A DNA stretch of 64,000 nt from Ostreococcus mediterraneus. Its lineage: Eukaryota > Chlorophyta > Mamiellophyceae > Mamiellales > Bathycoccaceae. The stretch lies in contig WMKK01000013.1 of the NCBI GenBank assembly GCA_012295225.1, forward strand, positions 530,987-594,986, in the 5' to 3' direction. Positions within the stretch are counted from its first letter, which is position 1. Each line of letters starts with the position of its first letter. Positions 9,405 through 19,148 of this stretch are shown here, piece by piece. The notes beneath the pieces were generated by a model. The model had not been told where the DNA came from. It saw only the letters and a program-made list of their open reading frames with translations, and made no database searches. Made by a program: the position numbers and the translations under genes.

Positions 9405-9582
9405 TACACTTTTTATATTTTAATTTTTTATAAATGTAAAATAGTTTATCTCGTATGTGATGGTAATTTTGGTATACAAAATACGTCATAGTGACACCTG
9501 TCCGTCATCCACGGTCGAGGCACCGTTTGTTGGAGCGCTTCTGCTGGCGTCGATATTTTTTGGTTTTCTTTGTTTTGTGTTA

Positions 9583-9586
<4 letters not shown>

Positions 9587-9655
<69 letters not shown>
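9587..9655. repeat. (TG)n microsatellite
   Basis: About 34 TG dinucleotides with a single TC interruption near 9619. The tract lies in the 314-base spacer between the tRNA-Val gene and the stop of the SFI1-like gene. Nothing else is seen in that spacer. Confidence 0.95.
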
Positions 9656-9656
<1 letters not shown>

Positions 9657-9718
9657 GCACATGCACGCGATATTGCGTTGCGCTATGCTATGTGAGGGCT
9701 ACGCGAGCGGCGCGGCGG

Positions 9719-12700
9719 TTAATCGATGAAGGCGTCGCCGCCGGCGTCTTGGATGTCGGAGAACATTTCATTGTCGTCGTCGTCGTGGAATGCGGGACTT
9801 CTACCCTGGATGTCGCGGACGAGACGTACAGGGATGGAATCTACGTCGTCGTCGTCGTCGTCGTCGCGCATCTTGCTCGGCGTGTGGAACTCAGAGGGAG
9901 GTCGACTGGCGCCGCCGTCGCGGAACGAGGGTGGCGGCGGGGAATACGCGCCTTCGTCGTCGTCGTCGACGCCGTCAAAGTCGAGCGCGCCGCGGTCGTC
10001 TTCAAATACTTCGTTCATGTACGTTCGAGTCTGGCCAAACATATCCGCCATGGTTTCCTGAATGTCGTTGTCAAACGCGTCCCAGTACCAATTCATGAAG
10101 AAATTCATCGCCACGCGTTTGGCGCGCAAGTTGCGTCGAATCATCTCGCGATGGATTTCACGCTCCTCGACAACCTCGCGCCACTTTGCCATAGCGTTGC
10201 GTAGCGTCGAACGATTGGTGCGCGAGATGACGTTGGCGATGAGTCTATCGCGGTACGCCAACGCCTTGGACGCGGTCTTGGCTTGTTCGATGGAATCCAC
10301 CCACGAGTAAAAGCACTGCACCATGGCGCGCTTGGTCGCGCGAGAGACAAACTTCTGGATCAACACGCGCTGACGGATCAACTCGGTGGTGTTCTCGCTC
10401 CACACCGTGATCGCTTGAGATAACCTCAAACGAAGCATGCGATTGACGACCTTACGTAACTTCATCCTTGTTTCCACGCGCTCAATCGTCGCCTCGTGCC
10501 AACTGTTGAATGATCGACTCAAGGTTTCATTCTTGATGCGGCTAAACGTGCGATGTAACATTTCGCGCCTGCGCGCACCATCTCGCGACATGCCGTACCA
10601 TTGGTTGAATGCTTTGGCCATTAATCGCGAACGCATACGAGTCACAAAACGTTGCAAAGAATTGAGACGCTTGCGATTGTCTTGCACGAGGTCGCGCCAT
10701 TGGAAGTACGCCGCCGAAGCCAAGCGGTTGCGGGCTCGTACGATGACCTTCTCACACTTCCGGCGGTGGATCGCATTCTCTTGCGCATTCTCAGCCCAGG
10801 TGTTAAACGCCTTTGAAAGCGACGACTTGGTGTAGCGCAACAAGAAGCTCGACGCGCGGTGACGATTAAACGCCGCATCTTGCACCTTGCTTTGCCAACC
10901 AGAGAAAGCCTTGGCGAGCACGACGTGTCGCATGCGGCCATTCATGATTGCGGCGAGGCGATTGATGCGCTCATTTTTACCCGAAAGCTCGGCCCACTTC
11001 GAAAACGCAGATCGGAGTAATCGATTTTGAATGCGACAAACAATGCGAGTCAAAACGGCTCTGTCGCGCGCGCACTTGGCGACGTTATCGTACCACGTCA
11101 AAAAGAAGTGATTCAGCTTGATGTTGCGCATCTTCTTCACCGCGCGCGAGAGCACCAATTGTCGCTTCTTCCCTGCAACAACTTCGTTGTGCCACGAAAT
11201 CAACGTTTCCTTCTTTAAGCGTCGCTCGCGTCGGGCGGAGAATCGACTCGCCACGAGATCTTCCTCCTTCTGATCGCGGTGAGATTTCACCCACGTCTTG
11301 AACGTATTGCGAAGCATGTCCATGCGAAGAGGGTGATAAATCTTATGCAGTACGAGTTCTGAACTCGAAGACGCGATATTTCCGGCGGCGACTTCGATAG
11401 TCGTCAGCAGTGTCTCTCGCATCCACGCCACCGTCGTTCGGTCGCCGTCCTCGGCGGAGCCCAACACCAATTCCGCGCGCGAATCAGTGGTTGCTACCAC
11501 GGACAAGCACGCGAGAGCAATACCGCTATCAAACGCAGTCACGACTGCATTATACTCCTCTGCACTCGCCGCCTGGGACGCGATTTCTCGTCGTTTATAT
11601 CGGCACAGTCCAGCCTCTAAACCAGCCGTGAACGCGTCGGGCACGTGCGCGCGTGACTTTCGCTCCTCAGCAAAGTCACGAGAGTAGTTGCCACGGTAGA
11701 ACGCGCTTCGGATGACTTTCGCTTCGCTAGGTGGAGTGGACTTCAGCGATTGCATCAATTGCTGCCGAGCCTTGGCGCGCGCGTGAGGGTCAATGTTTGC
11801 CTGGTCTTCGCCCGTGTCAAACGCCGCGGTTAACGCCATGGCTTCTTGCACCGTGTCCGCGTTGTCCCAAATGTGAATATAACGAAGTTGGATCATTCGT
11901 GATGCGACGAGTATCCCTTGGTCGAATGCGAATGCGATTTCACTCGCCATGACGGTGTCATCTGCGACGTTTCGCAATGCTGACTGACGCGCGAGATTAA
12001 TCGCGCCGACTGGGTCGCTGAGCGCGTCGGTGAGCTTGTACATTGCGGCGTTCTCGCACTCCAATCCAACATCAAACGCGGTGGCGACTAACGCCGTGCG
12101 CACGCCTCCAGGAAGAGTTTGCGCGTATGCGACGACAGTCGATTTACGCTGGTGCTGCTTGCGCTCTCCGCGCATCTGAAAACCAACCGAAAGGGCACCA
12201 TTCAAATACGCCGCTATGCGTCCGCTCGGGGCGATGCGGTCGTTCACGCCGCGGCGAAGAGCGTTATTTCGCATCTCGTTTGCCCACGTTCTAAAGGCAA
12301 CATACTTGAACCGATTAAGCACCGAGCTGTACACACGTCGAGCGCGCTTGCTTTGCGCCAACTCTCGTCGCCAAGTCTTGATCACAGAAGACAAGAGCTT
12401 CTTGTTGTACTCTTTGCTATGATACTTGGAAAATGCGAGTTCGATGTTGTTCATTTTTGACAAGCCTTGCGTCGTTCGACGCCAATGAGCAAAGGCTTTC
12501 TTCAACAAGTTGCCAGTCTGAATTCGCTGAAATGCGCGCGACACCGCTTGCAAGCGCTCCTCATCGAGCGATTCGAGCATCTTTGACCGAAGCTCGAGCG
12601 CGCGTCGCTGCTGCTTCAAATCCGTCATCTTTTTGTTACGCTCTTCAACTTCGCTCGCGAGTGAGTCGACCTCTTTCTGTGCAAACGCGCGTAAACGGTT

Positions 12701-13654
12701 GAGTTCGTTTAACGCCCATTCGCGAAGCTTGTCGTCTGCCTCGTGAAGCTCGTGAAGCTCTTGTTCGACAAGCTTGCGCGCGGATACTTCCTTCTCCAAC
12801 GCCGCGGCCCATTCCTTCATGAGCGCGCCACCCATGGCATGCATGGCGTGCGGCGCCTTGCTCGGCGTTTCATCGTCTTGATCTTCGCGAGATAATCGCC
12901 AGCGGTCGACAGCGCTCAACGCCTTAACAGTACCACCCGGGGTACTTTGTCGCGACGCGCTCGGCCCGAGTCTGTATTCGTCATCGTCGCCATCGCCGTC
13001 GCCCCCACCGACGATACGCCCAACGCGCACAAGCGTCACCTTCAACGTGTACGCATCTAAACGTCGATGCTTTAACGTCACTTCACATCGCATCCACGCA
13101 GCGTCGTTCAACTTTTGCATTTCTTGCGCGTCGAGCACCCATTCTTCCCACGTTCCAAAATTCGCGCTCGCAAACACCAACCGGTTCCTCGATTGCCGCG
13201 TCGCTTGCAACAATCGATCCCGCGCGAACGCACTTCTAAACCCAATAAACCCATTGTGTTGTAAAACCTCCAACTGCGTCTCGCGTCGCTCGCGCAAACT
13301 CGCCGCGCTCCCCTTGGCGTCCACGTCGCACGCAAATTTGTACTTTGTCTCCACGTCCCCGCGAGAATCATCCTCCACCTCGCGCACGTTATACGGAAAC
13401 CCCTCATCCGGCGTCACGAACGCTACGACATCCCCCGCTCGTAACCCCACGCGCGGAGCAACCGATTTATAATCCACCTCACGCACCGGCACTGGCCCCC
13501 GCGCGCCTCCCACGCGCGTCGACGCCTCCGACGGCGCGCGCGACCCCCGCTGCGACGTCGACGTCGACACCAGCCCAGCCAGCGCCTTGGCGTCAACCTC
13601 AACGGTGTCTTTATTCCGCATCAACGCTCCACCAAACATCTTATTAAACGCCAT
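9719..13654 (-). CDS. Large SFI1-like Trp-repeat protein with fascin-like N-terminal domain
   Basis: The first ATG gives 1311 residues in one exon. Order of parts: a basic start; residues about 60-200 with a beta-trefoil/fascin-like segment (GFIGFRSAFARDRLLQA, then FGTWEEWVL); an Asp/Gly spacer; a coiled coil around residues 285-375. Next come Trp repeats of the form LxxAFxxW (for example LLKKAFAHW, LLRSAFSKW, LAKAFSGW, LSKAFNTW, LMAKAFNQW, LSRSFNSW), from about residue 380 and again from about 770 to 1185. The C-terminal tail is acidic. The Trp repeats fit the SFI1/centrin-binding repeat pattern, which in other eukaryotes builds filaments at centrosomes, spindle pole bodies and basal bodies. 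Between the two Trp-repeat blocks lies a stretch with recurring AFDxG motifs that I do not recognise. Centrin binding is inferred, not shown. Confidence 0.8.
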   Translation of the reverse strand: MAFNKMFGGALMRNKDTVEVDAKALAGLVSTSTSQRGSRAPSEASTRVGGARGPVPVREVDYKSVAPRVGLRAGDVVAFVTPDEGFPYNVREVEDDSRGDVETKYKFACDVDAKGSAASLRERRETQLEVLQHNGFIGFRSAFARDRLLQATRQSRNRLVFASANFGTWEEWVLDAQEMQKLNDAAWMRCEVTLKHRRLDAYTLKVTLVRVGRIVGGGDGDGDDDEYRLGPSASRQSTPGGTVKALSAVDRWRLSREDQDDETPSKAPHAMHAMGGALMKEWAAALEKEVSARKLVEQELHELHEADDKLREWALNELNRLRAFAQKEVDSLASEVEERNKKMTDLKQQRRALELRSKMLESLDEERLQAVSRAFQRIQTGNLLKKAFAHWRRTTQGLSKMNNIELAFSKYHSKEYNKKLLSSVIKTWRRELAQSKRARRVYSSVLNRFKYVAFRTWANEMRNNALRRGVNDRIAPSGRIAAYLNGALSVGFQMRGERKQHQRKSTVVAYAQTLPGGVRTALVATAFDVGLECENAAMYKLTDALSDPVGAINLARQSALRNVADDTVMASEIAFAFDQGILVASRMIQLRYIHIWDNADTVQEAMALTAAFDTGEDQANIDPHARAKARQQLMQSLKSTPPSEAKVIRSAFYRGNYSRDFAEERKSRAHVPDAFTAGLEAGLCRYKRREIASQAASAEEYNAVVTAFDSGIALACLSVVATTDSRAELVLGSAEDGDRTTVAWMRETLLTTIEVAAGNIASSSSELVLHKIYHPLRMDMLRNTFKTWVKSHRDQKEEDLVASRFSARRERRLKKETLISWHNEVVAGKKRQLVLSRAVKKMRNIKLNHFFLTWYDNVAKCARDRAVLTRIVCRIQNRLLRSAFSKWAELSGKNERINRLAAIMNGRMRHVVLAKAFSGWQSKVQDAAFNRHRASSFLLRYTKSSLSKAFNTWAENAQENAIHRRKCEKVIVRARNRLASAAYFQWRDLVQDNRKRLNSLQRFVTRMRSRLMAKAFNQWYGMSRDGARRREMLHRTFSRIKNETLSRSFNSWHEATIERVETRMKLRKVVNRMLRLRLSQAITVWSENTTELIRQRVLIQKFVSRATKRAMVQCFYSWVDSIEQAKTASKALAYRDRLIANVISRTNRSTLRNAMAKWREVVEEREIHREMIRRNLRAKRVAMNFFMNWYWDAFDNDIQETMADMFGQTRTYMNEVFEDDRGALDFDGVDDDDEGAYSPPPPSFRDGGASRPPSEFHTPSKMRDDDDDDDVDSIPVRLVRDIQGRSPAFHDDDDNEMFSDIQDAGGDAFID

Positions 13655-14034
13655 CGTGCGCGAGTGACTTTTCGTGCGTGTAATCCAGATCCACAATCAC
13701 CACACGACGAGCAATCAATCACGCAGTCGTCGTCGACGACGACGAGGGTATGGATGATTTGATGCCGACGACGGTTCGGTGGCGTTGATTGTCGTCAATC
13801 ACGACGCCCGCACACCCGTGGCGTCGCGCTCTGACCACGGCGAATGCCGATTGCATCACCCGTTTTCGATCGCCAGCGCCACAGAGGTTCAAAATCAACA
13901 ACCGACGCGCCGCTTTGGGCGGATGGTCGAATGTCGACGAATGCGGATGATGATGCGTGATGTGATGTGATGTGATGTGAATACATAAACTATGTGTTGC
14001 GTGGGTCATGGCGACGGTCGTCACCACATGGTGC
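13655..14034. promoter_or_regulatory. 380-bp intergenic region upstream of the SFI1-like gene
   Basis: It lies between the start of the SFI1-like gene and the stop of the SET-domain gene, both on the minus strand. It contains ACG/GTC trinucleotide runs near 13726-13745 and a short TGATG/GTGAT repeat at about 13949-13980. No gene was seen. Confidence 0.4.
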
Positions 14035-15579
14035 TCACGCCATGGTTTCTTTGAACGGGTCGTACGTGCTCGATCCGTCTTCGTCGAGCAAATTGAGCGA
14101 ACGCAAGCGACGCTCTTGGTAGTATTCGAGCTTATCTAAACGACTTGCGATGACGTCGAAGAAGGAGGCGGTTTCGATCAAGGCGGATTTTTCACCCAAT
14201 CGTACGCGCACGGCGATTTCTTCTCGTGTGGTTAACGAACCCGGGGTTTGCATCAACGCGTTTTTTTCTTCGTCGAGCGAGCGCGTTTCATAGCGGGCGA
14301 GCGCTCCGGCGACGCCGTTGGTCATCGAAGCGCAACAATCGGCTTCGTTTTCCGCGCTGAGTGGCTCGGAGATGAGTTGCCAGCACGTTTGGCGGAATAA
14401 TGCCTCGAGTAAGAATGCGTCTTGACCTTTGCAGTTTAATAACCGCAAGAACGTGCGTAATTCTGGGTCGGGGTCTTGATACGCGCGCAACGTAAACGTG
14501 GGGGATTCGCCCAAGCCGCACACGTCGAGGACGTCGAGTTTATCGAAACAATTCACGTCATCTTCGGGAATGGACAGCGTGAGAGCGTAGCCTGGTGAGG
14601 GCGTGATAGCATCCACGAATCCGAAATCGAGTGCAAATTGCGAATCAATCCCTTGCGGGGCGTAATTCACAAAGATTGGTTCGCCATTTTTCACCGCGCG
14701 GTCGACGTCGACGCGCATGGTGGCGTTGTCACCGCCTCGGCCGAATAACCCGCTCACCGCACCAACGATACCGCCCATCGTGGACCACTTTGCCGAGCTC
14801 AAGGAGCTGTGATTGACTAAATCTAATCCAGGAATGAGCGCTATGTTCGCACCCTCGCACGGAGGTAAAGCGCGCGAGCGTAAAATGCCAAACGCCCACC
14901 GAAAGCTCGCCTCGTCAAACGTTGTGTTCACGTCAAACACATCCGCGTATTTGACAAAGAAATCCTGCGATAAATCATCGTACACTTGTCGAATATACGT
15001 ATCGTACCCCGCCGCGTTGTCTAACAACTGCGTTCCCGCAATCATGGCCAATTCCTCCGCCGACCAAAACAACGGCGCGTCGAGCGTCCTCGGCAGCGTC
15101 TTCGCGTACGCAGCAAACTTTGCCTTATCCCCTCGCTCGCGCTCTTTCAACACATACAGCGCCAGTGTGGTCCATGACGCTAAATTATACTGCGCATCGC
15201 TGAATGCCGCACCAATCTCGCCATCAGCCTTGGCTTTATCCACCGTAACCCACGCCGCGCGAGGTACGGATAACGCGCACTCATTCACCCCTAAATCCTT
15301 CCGCGCGCGTAACCCCCACCCCGCGACTTCGTCCCGCGCCACGGACACTTTCGAACAATCCACACCGTGTGTCTGTGCGAGCCAGGCGAACAACGCTTCG
15401 AAATCCGCGCTCGTGCGCGCGTCATCCGACGACGACGCGGCTGCCGATGGTGACGCGCGCGGCGTGCGCGCGGATGACGCCGCCGAACGACGCCCCCGTG
15501 CCGCGTGAGACGACGCGACTCGCGCCGTCGTCCCTGTTGTCGTCGATTGCGCCATCGTCATCGCGCGCATCGCGTGCAT
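14035..15579 (-). CDS. Plastid SET-domain lysine methyltransferase, Rubisco-LSMT-like
   Basis: The product has 514 residues. The first ~55 are Ser/Ala/Arg-rich with no acidic residues, a typical algal plastid transit peptide. The split SET domain follows: VARDEVAGWGLRARKDLG near the front, and the catalytic half LPPCEGANIALIPGLDLVNHS, then IFVNYAPQGIDSQFALDFGFVD. The C-terminal helical substrate-binding domain fits the Rubs-subs-bind family. Plant LSMTs methylate Rubisco large subunit and/or plastid aldolases; the actual substrate here cannot be read from sequence. The start codon is only 73 bases from the divergent start of the STIL-like gene, so the two probably share a bidirectional promoter. 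Confidence 0.85.
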   Translation of the reverse strand: MHAMRAMTMAQSTTTGTTARVASSHAARGRRSAASSARTPRASPSAAASSSDDARTSADFEALFAWLAQTHGVDCSKVSVARDEVAGWGLRARKDLGVNECALSVPRAAWVTVDKAKADGEIGAAFSDAQYNLASWTTLALYVLKERERGDKAKFAAYAKTLPRTLDAPLFWSAEELAMIAGTQLLDNAAGYDTYIRQVYDDLSQDFFVKYADVFDVNTTFDEASFRWAFGILRSRALPPCEGANIALIPGLDLVNHSSLSSAKWSTMGGIVGAVSGLFGRGGDNATMRVDVDRAVKNGEPIFVNYAPQGIDSQFALDFGFVDAITPSPGYALTLSIPEDDVNCFDKLDVLDVCGLGESPTFTLRAYQDPDPELRTFLRLLNCKGQDAFLLEALFRQTCWQLISEPLSAENEADCCASMTNGVAGALARYETRSLDEEKNALMQTPGSLTTREEIAVRVRLGEKSALIETASFFDVIASRLDKLEYYQERRLRSLNLLDEDGSSTYDPFKETMA

Positions 15580-15652
15580 CCGTCGCGCGACGCCGTGTGA
15601 CGATGATTAATCTTAATCTTTGACTGGCGCATTCACAAAAGATCGTCAAAAC

Positions 15653-17722
15653 ATGTCGCGCGTGAGCTCGGCGTACTTTGCCCCGACGCTCGGCGCGGGC
15701 GAACGCGTCGAGCGCGATGGTGGTCGTGATCTGTGCCATCGCGTGCGGCGCGACGACGTCGGTGATGTCGTCAGGGGCGGGGATGATGATGCCAAGACGC
15801 GAGGTGAAAGTGCATTCTCCGGGACAGTCGACGTTCGACGCGCGCGCGCTGCGGTACAGGCAGCGACGTCGGTGCGCGCGCCTGCGCATGCAAACTTTCC
15901 AGCGTCGCGGACGATTCTGTGGGATGACACCGATGCGAGCGCGGATGCGAGCTCGAGCGCGTCGGGGAGCGTTTTAAACGCGTACGCGTACGCGCCTCGC
16001 GTCAAGTTTCCTGGTGAATGCACGCGCGAGATGGCGCGCATGATCGCGGAGGACCTCGTGAGCGTTGATGATGGTGATGATGATGCGCGCAGGGCGGCAT
16101 CAAGCGCGGAAGTTCGGGCGATTGGGGTGAATAAGTTGTTGGACGGCGTCGTGACGGTTCGGTTGGTGAAAAGCGATGAAGACGAAGACGGGGTTGTCGA
16201 TGTTGATGGCGGATTGAACCACACGAGTGAAATGATCATGACATTGATACCGTACGATGGCCACGCAAGTACGCATGAGGTGGCGACAAACTTGCACGGC
16301 ACCGCATGGGATGACGCCGAGACGCTGCGACAGACGTTTTACTCTGCGTGCGCGAGCGACGAGCCGTTGTGTCCAGCAATGTTTTGGCCCATGCGTGCAG
16401 TGGCGACGCTCGTGGACGACGGCGACGTCAAGTTAGCGAAGACTATACTTCGAGTTGTGGTGGCGATTGAAGTACCCACGTGTGCTTTTGCGTTGAAGCC
16501 GATATTTGCGCCGCGGTTGGCGGCGAATACGACGTCGCTCGACGCTCGCGCGCTGTCGATGTGTGACGACAATCATCGCGTCACCACGGGATTCATCACT
16601 CTCGATCGCACGCGTAGGGTAGTATTTCTCGATGAAACCGCGTGTGGGACCGAGTTGGAGCCCGTGACCGGGGTCTGGGTACAAGGCGTTGAAAGCGTGA
16701 ACGACGTCGCCGTATGGGCGGCGTGCGTGCGCTTTGCGTGCTCAGAGCGTTTGTACAAGCTCACGCAGCGTGGCAAGTACTTGCTCGCCGTCTATCTCAA
16801 AAATAAGGGTGCTGTTGACTTTTACGAAGTCGATGCGTCGCATGCGAGCTCACCGTTTACGCCATACGGCGCCGACTTCATTGCGTTTCCGGGTGAAGAA
16901 GCGTCGGCGAGAGCGACGCCAGTGGACGAAGGCGTCGCGCCTCAATATTTCACCGTGACTCCCGAGGTTTATGGCGCTGAGGTGTACGGTAATGAAGAGG
17001 AGGAGGAGGAGGACGAAGACGAGGATGAATATAGCGACGAATATAGCGACAGCGATGACGAAGAACGCGCAGAGCACATAGCGCAAATGGAGTACTTGCA
17101 GAAGGAAATTGAATCTCTTCGTCAAGCGATCGCGTCGGCGTCCGTCATGTCCGACGAAGACTACGACGACGAATACGATGATGATGATGATGATTACGAT
17201 GACGGAGACGAGGAAGATGAGAAGGACTATGGTGAGGACGAACTCGAGTACGAAATCAGACGCCGCCACGATGACTTTGATGAACAAGAAGAACGCGACA
17301 ACTTCAATCAAGATTCCGAACCTTCCGTGAGTGACTCTGTACGTCAACTAGCGGAAGAGATTAATGACCATGTGCGGCGTTCAAAGTTGGAAACTCAAGT
17401 TTCAGCTACGGGGGAGTTTGATCCCAAAAGCTCAAATTTCGCGCCGGCGAAAACGACTCCGCTCCGAGGCGATGGATTGAAGCTCAGACGTCCAAGTGAA
17501 CTCGCAATCGACGACGACAGCGCCCTTCGCGCCGAGCTTCGACTAGAATACGGCGATGTTCCACACGAACCCTATGACCCGAGCGAAGTGGCGGAAGAAT
17601 ATTACCCTAAAATTAAATTCGTCGACTCTGATGGACCAGAGCAAGCCGAAGAAGACGTCGACAACGCAATCATCGCCAAGTATATCGCCAAGTACGGCGC
17701 CGATGCCTTACTCGGCGCATGA
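15653..17722 (+). CDS. STIL-like protein (centriole-duplication factor family, N-terminal domain)
   Basis: The 689-residue product matches the layout of the STIL N-terminal region from memory. An early WDDTD...VKFPGE segment is followed by a helix and a strand pair. The distinctive block from about residue 310 reads GFITLDRTRRVVFLDE, then VTGVWVQGVESVNDVAVWAACVRF, then KYLLAVYLKNKGAVDFYEV. Human STIL has the same order: a Gly-tyrosine-leucine-threonine strand, VGIWLSG, a VWACCLR helix, then a FYEC end. After this come two very acidic stretches (about residues 448-472 and 499-530) flanking a short probable coiled coil (AEHIAQMEYLQKEIESLRQA). The C-terminus ends in IIAKYIAKYGADALLG. STIL/Ana2/SAS-5 proteins link PLK4 to SAS-6 in cartwheel assembly. 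Function here is inferred from family only. Confidence 0.65.
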   Translation: MSRVSSAYFAPTLGAGERVERDGGRDLCHRVRRDDVGDVVRGGDDDAKTRGESAFSGTVDVRRARAAVQAATSVRAPAHANFPASRTILWDDTDASADASSSASGSVLNAYAYAPRVKFPGECTREMARMIAEDLVSVDDGDDDARRAASSAEVRAIGVNKLLDGVVTVRLVKSDEDEDGVVDVDGGLNHTSEMIMTLIPYDGHASTHEVATNLHGTAWDDAETLRQTFYSACASDEPLCPAMFWPMRAVATLVDDGDVKLAKTILRVVVAIEVPTCAFALKPIFAPRLAANTTSLDARALSMCDDNHRVTTGFITLDRTRRVVFLDETACGTELEPVTGVWVQGVESVNDVAVWAACVRFACSERLYKLTQRGKYLLAVYLKNKGAVDFYEVDASHASSPFTPYGADFIAFPGEEASARATPVDEGVAPQYFTVTPEVYGAEVYGNEEEEEEDEDEDEYSDEYSDSDDEERAEHIAQMEYLQKEIESLRQAIASASVMSDEDYDDEYDDDDDDYDDGDEEDEKDYGEDELEYEIRRRHDDFDEQEERDNFNQDSEPSVSDSVRQLAEEINDHVRRSKLETQVSATGEFDPKSSNFAPAKTTPLRGDGLKLRRPSELAIDDDSALRAELRLEYGDVPHEPYDPSEVAEEYYPKIKFVDSDGPEQAEEDVDNAIIAKYIAKYGADALLGA

Positions 17723-17852
17723 TACCGTCAATAGAAAACCATGACCACCAAACCCCGGTGCTTGGTGAACCATAAATAATATTTATATCATACGTGTATG
17801 TTTTAAAGTCCCGACCGCCGCTCTATCCACTTCACTTTATGTCGCGCGTAAG

Positions 17853-18212
17853 ATGTCGCTCATCACCATCGCCGCACACGCGCTCGCACTCGCGCCGCGC
17901 CGCGCACCCGCACACAAGCGCTCCCGTCATCGGTGTCGCGCCACGGATTACTACGACGACTCGCCACCGTGCTTGCTCGTGTGCTCGTCCAAAGAGTGTA
18001 AAAGGAAGGGCGCCTTGAAAACGTATGAAATGCTCTCCCAAAGCGACCAGGCGTCGTGCGGAATGATCAAAGTCACGGGCGTTCGATGCTTCTCGGAATG
18101 CGCAGATGGGCCAAACGTCAAGGTGAATCCCGAGGGCGTGGTACTGAATGGAATCAAGACGGCTGAGGACGTCGAGGCAGTGATTCAACGCGCGTTGGAC
18201 TTTCAAGACTAA
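17853..18212 (+). CDS. Thioredoxin-like [2Fe-2S] protein, probably plastid
   Basis: The 119-residue product starts with a basic, Ala/His-rich transit-like segment of about 30 residues. A compact domain follows with VCSSKECKRKGA (Cys-x4-Cys) and GVRCFSECADGPNV (Cys-x3-Cys), the four-cysteine ligand set of thioredoxin-like [2Fe-2S] ferredoxins, also used in NuoE-type subunits. The end, NGIKTAEDVEAVIQRAL, is the usual last helix of the fold. Electron transfer or redox sensing in the plastid is the likely role; the partner is unknown. It is followed within 11 bases by the next gene on the same strand. Confidence 0.82.
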   Translation: MSLITIAAHALALAPRRAPAHKRSRHRCRATDYYDDSPPCLLVCSSKECKRKGALKTYEMLSQSDQASCGMIKVTGVRCFSECADGPNVKVNPEGVVLNGIKTAEDVEAVIQRALDFQD

Positions 18213-18223
18213 AGTCGTCACTT

Positions 18224-19084
18224 ATGGACGCGACAGCCATGTCCAAGGCGAGTGCGTTGAGCGCACGGGTATTAGAACATCTCGAAAGTCGAGGTACGGA
18301 GGCGACGCGGCGATGGTCGATGGCGTACCTGAAGAACTCGACGCCTTTTTTTGGGTGTAAAATGCCTGCCGTGCGCGAGTGCGTGCGCATCGCCGTCGAA
18401 GAAGAAGAGAAGAAGCCGAATAAGAAGCGCGCGCGACTTGAAGATTCCGAGACGGCGGGAATGACGACGTCTTACATGAGTGATGCGATAGCGTTATTGC
18501 GACACGAGTACGGCGAGTCCAAGCAAGCGGGTTCGATACTTTTATGCGAACACACGTCGCCACACGTCTTGGGCTCCGTAGCGACGCTTGAAAGACTCGA
18601 GCGCGAAGTCATGCGAGCGGAAAACGTGCTCACGGACTGGTCGGTGACTGATTCATTCGCAATCAAAGTGTTGACGCGCGTGTGGAAGGCGAATCCGCAA
18701 TTGGCGACGAGGATACTCGCCTACGCCCACGAAGACGCGTCGTCGTTATGGCACCGTAGGTGTGGCATCGTCGCATTCGTTGGCGTATTCAAACCGAACG
18801 TCGACGCGAGCGCGTTACCGGCAAACTTTGGATTGGCTCTCGTGGACGCGTGCGTGGCCAACTTACTCGCCTCGCCTGAGGAGCGCTTTGCGCAGACGGG
18901 CACGGCTTGGGTTCTGCGGTACGCGCTCGCCGCGCGCGAGTTTGAGGGCGTACGAGAGCGCGCAATCGACGCGGTGATGGAGCACAAGTCGTTGTGGACC
19001 ACAGAGGCAAAGAAATCGTTAGTTGAACAACTGAAGTCTCGAGACGACGCGAAGCTCAAGGCTGAAATTTTAGCGCTGAAGTGA
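18224..19084 (+). CDS. AlkD-like DNA alkylation-repair (HEAT-repeat) protein
   Basis: The 286-residue all-helical protein carries signatures of the DNA alkylation repair family: an N-terminal KNSTPFFGCKMPAVR motif, an internal VLTDWSVTDSFAIKVL segment containing the conserved Trp and Asp, and a LWHRRCGIVAFVG helix. AlkD-type glycosylases remove N3- and N7-alkylated purines using HEAT repeats that grip the DNA backbone. The conserved Asp of the DSFA motif and the following Arg-Arg pair are present. A Lys/Glu-rich insertion around residues 58-72 looks like a possible nuclear signal. It begins 11 bases after the upstream [2Fe-2S] gene. Confidence 0.82.
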   Translation: MDATAMSKASALSARVLEHLESRGTEATRRWSMAYLKNSTPFFGCKMPAVRECVRIAVEEEEKKPNKKRARLEDSETAGMTTSYMSDAIALLRHEYGESKQAGSILLCEHTSPHVLGSVATLERLEREVMRAENVLTDWSVTDSFAIKVLTRVWKANPQLATRILAYAHEDASSLWHRRCGIVAFVGVFKPNVDASALPANFGLALVDACVANLLASPEERFAQTGTAWVLRYALAAREFEGVRERAIDAVMEHKSLWTTEAKKSLVEQLKSRDDAKLKAEILALK

Positions 19085-19148
19085 CACCGACGCGACCCAT
19101 CAAGCATATAGAACGCATAGAAACTACACAACTCGCAGCGGCGTTAGT

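Noticed and set aside
9587-9655. Treating the Cys/Val-repeat frames across the TG tract as a protein
   Set aside because: They are translations of a dinucleotide repeat.
15646-16302. 218-codon open frame antisense to the STIL-like gene
   Set aside because: Low-complexity Ser/Thr/Ala product with no motif; the + strand has conserved motifs.
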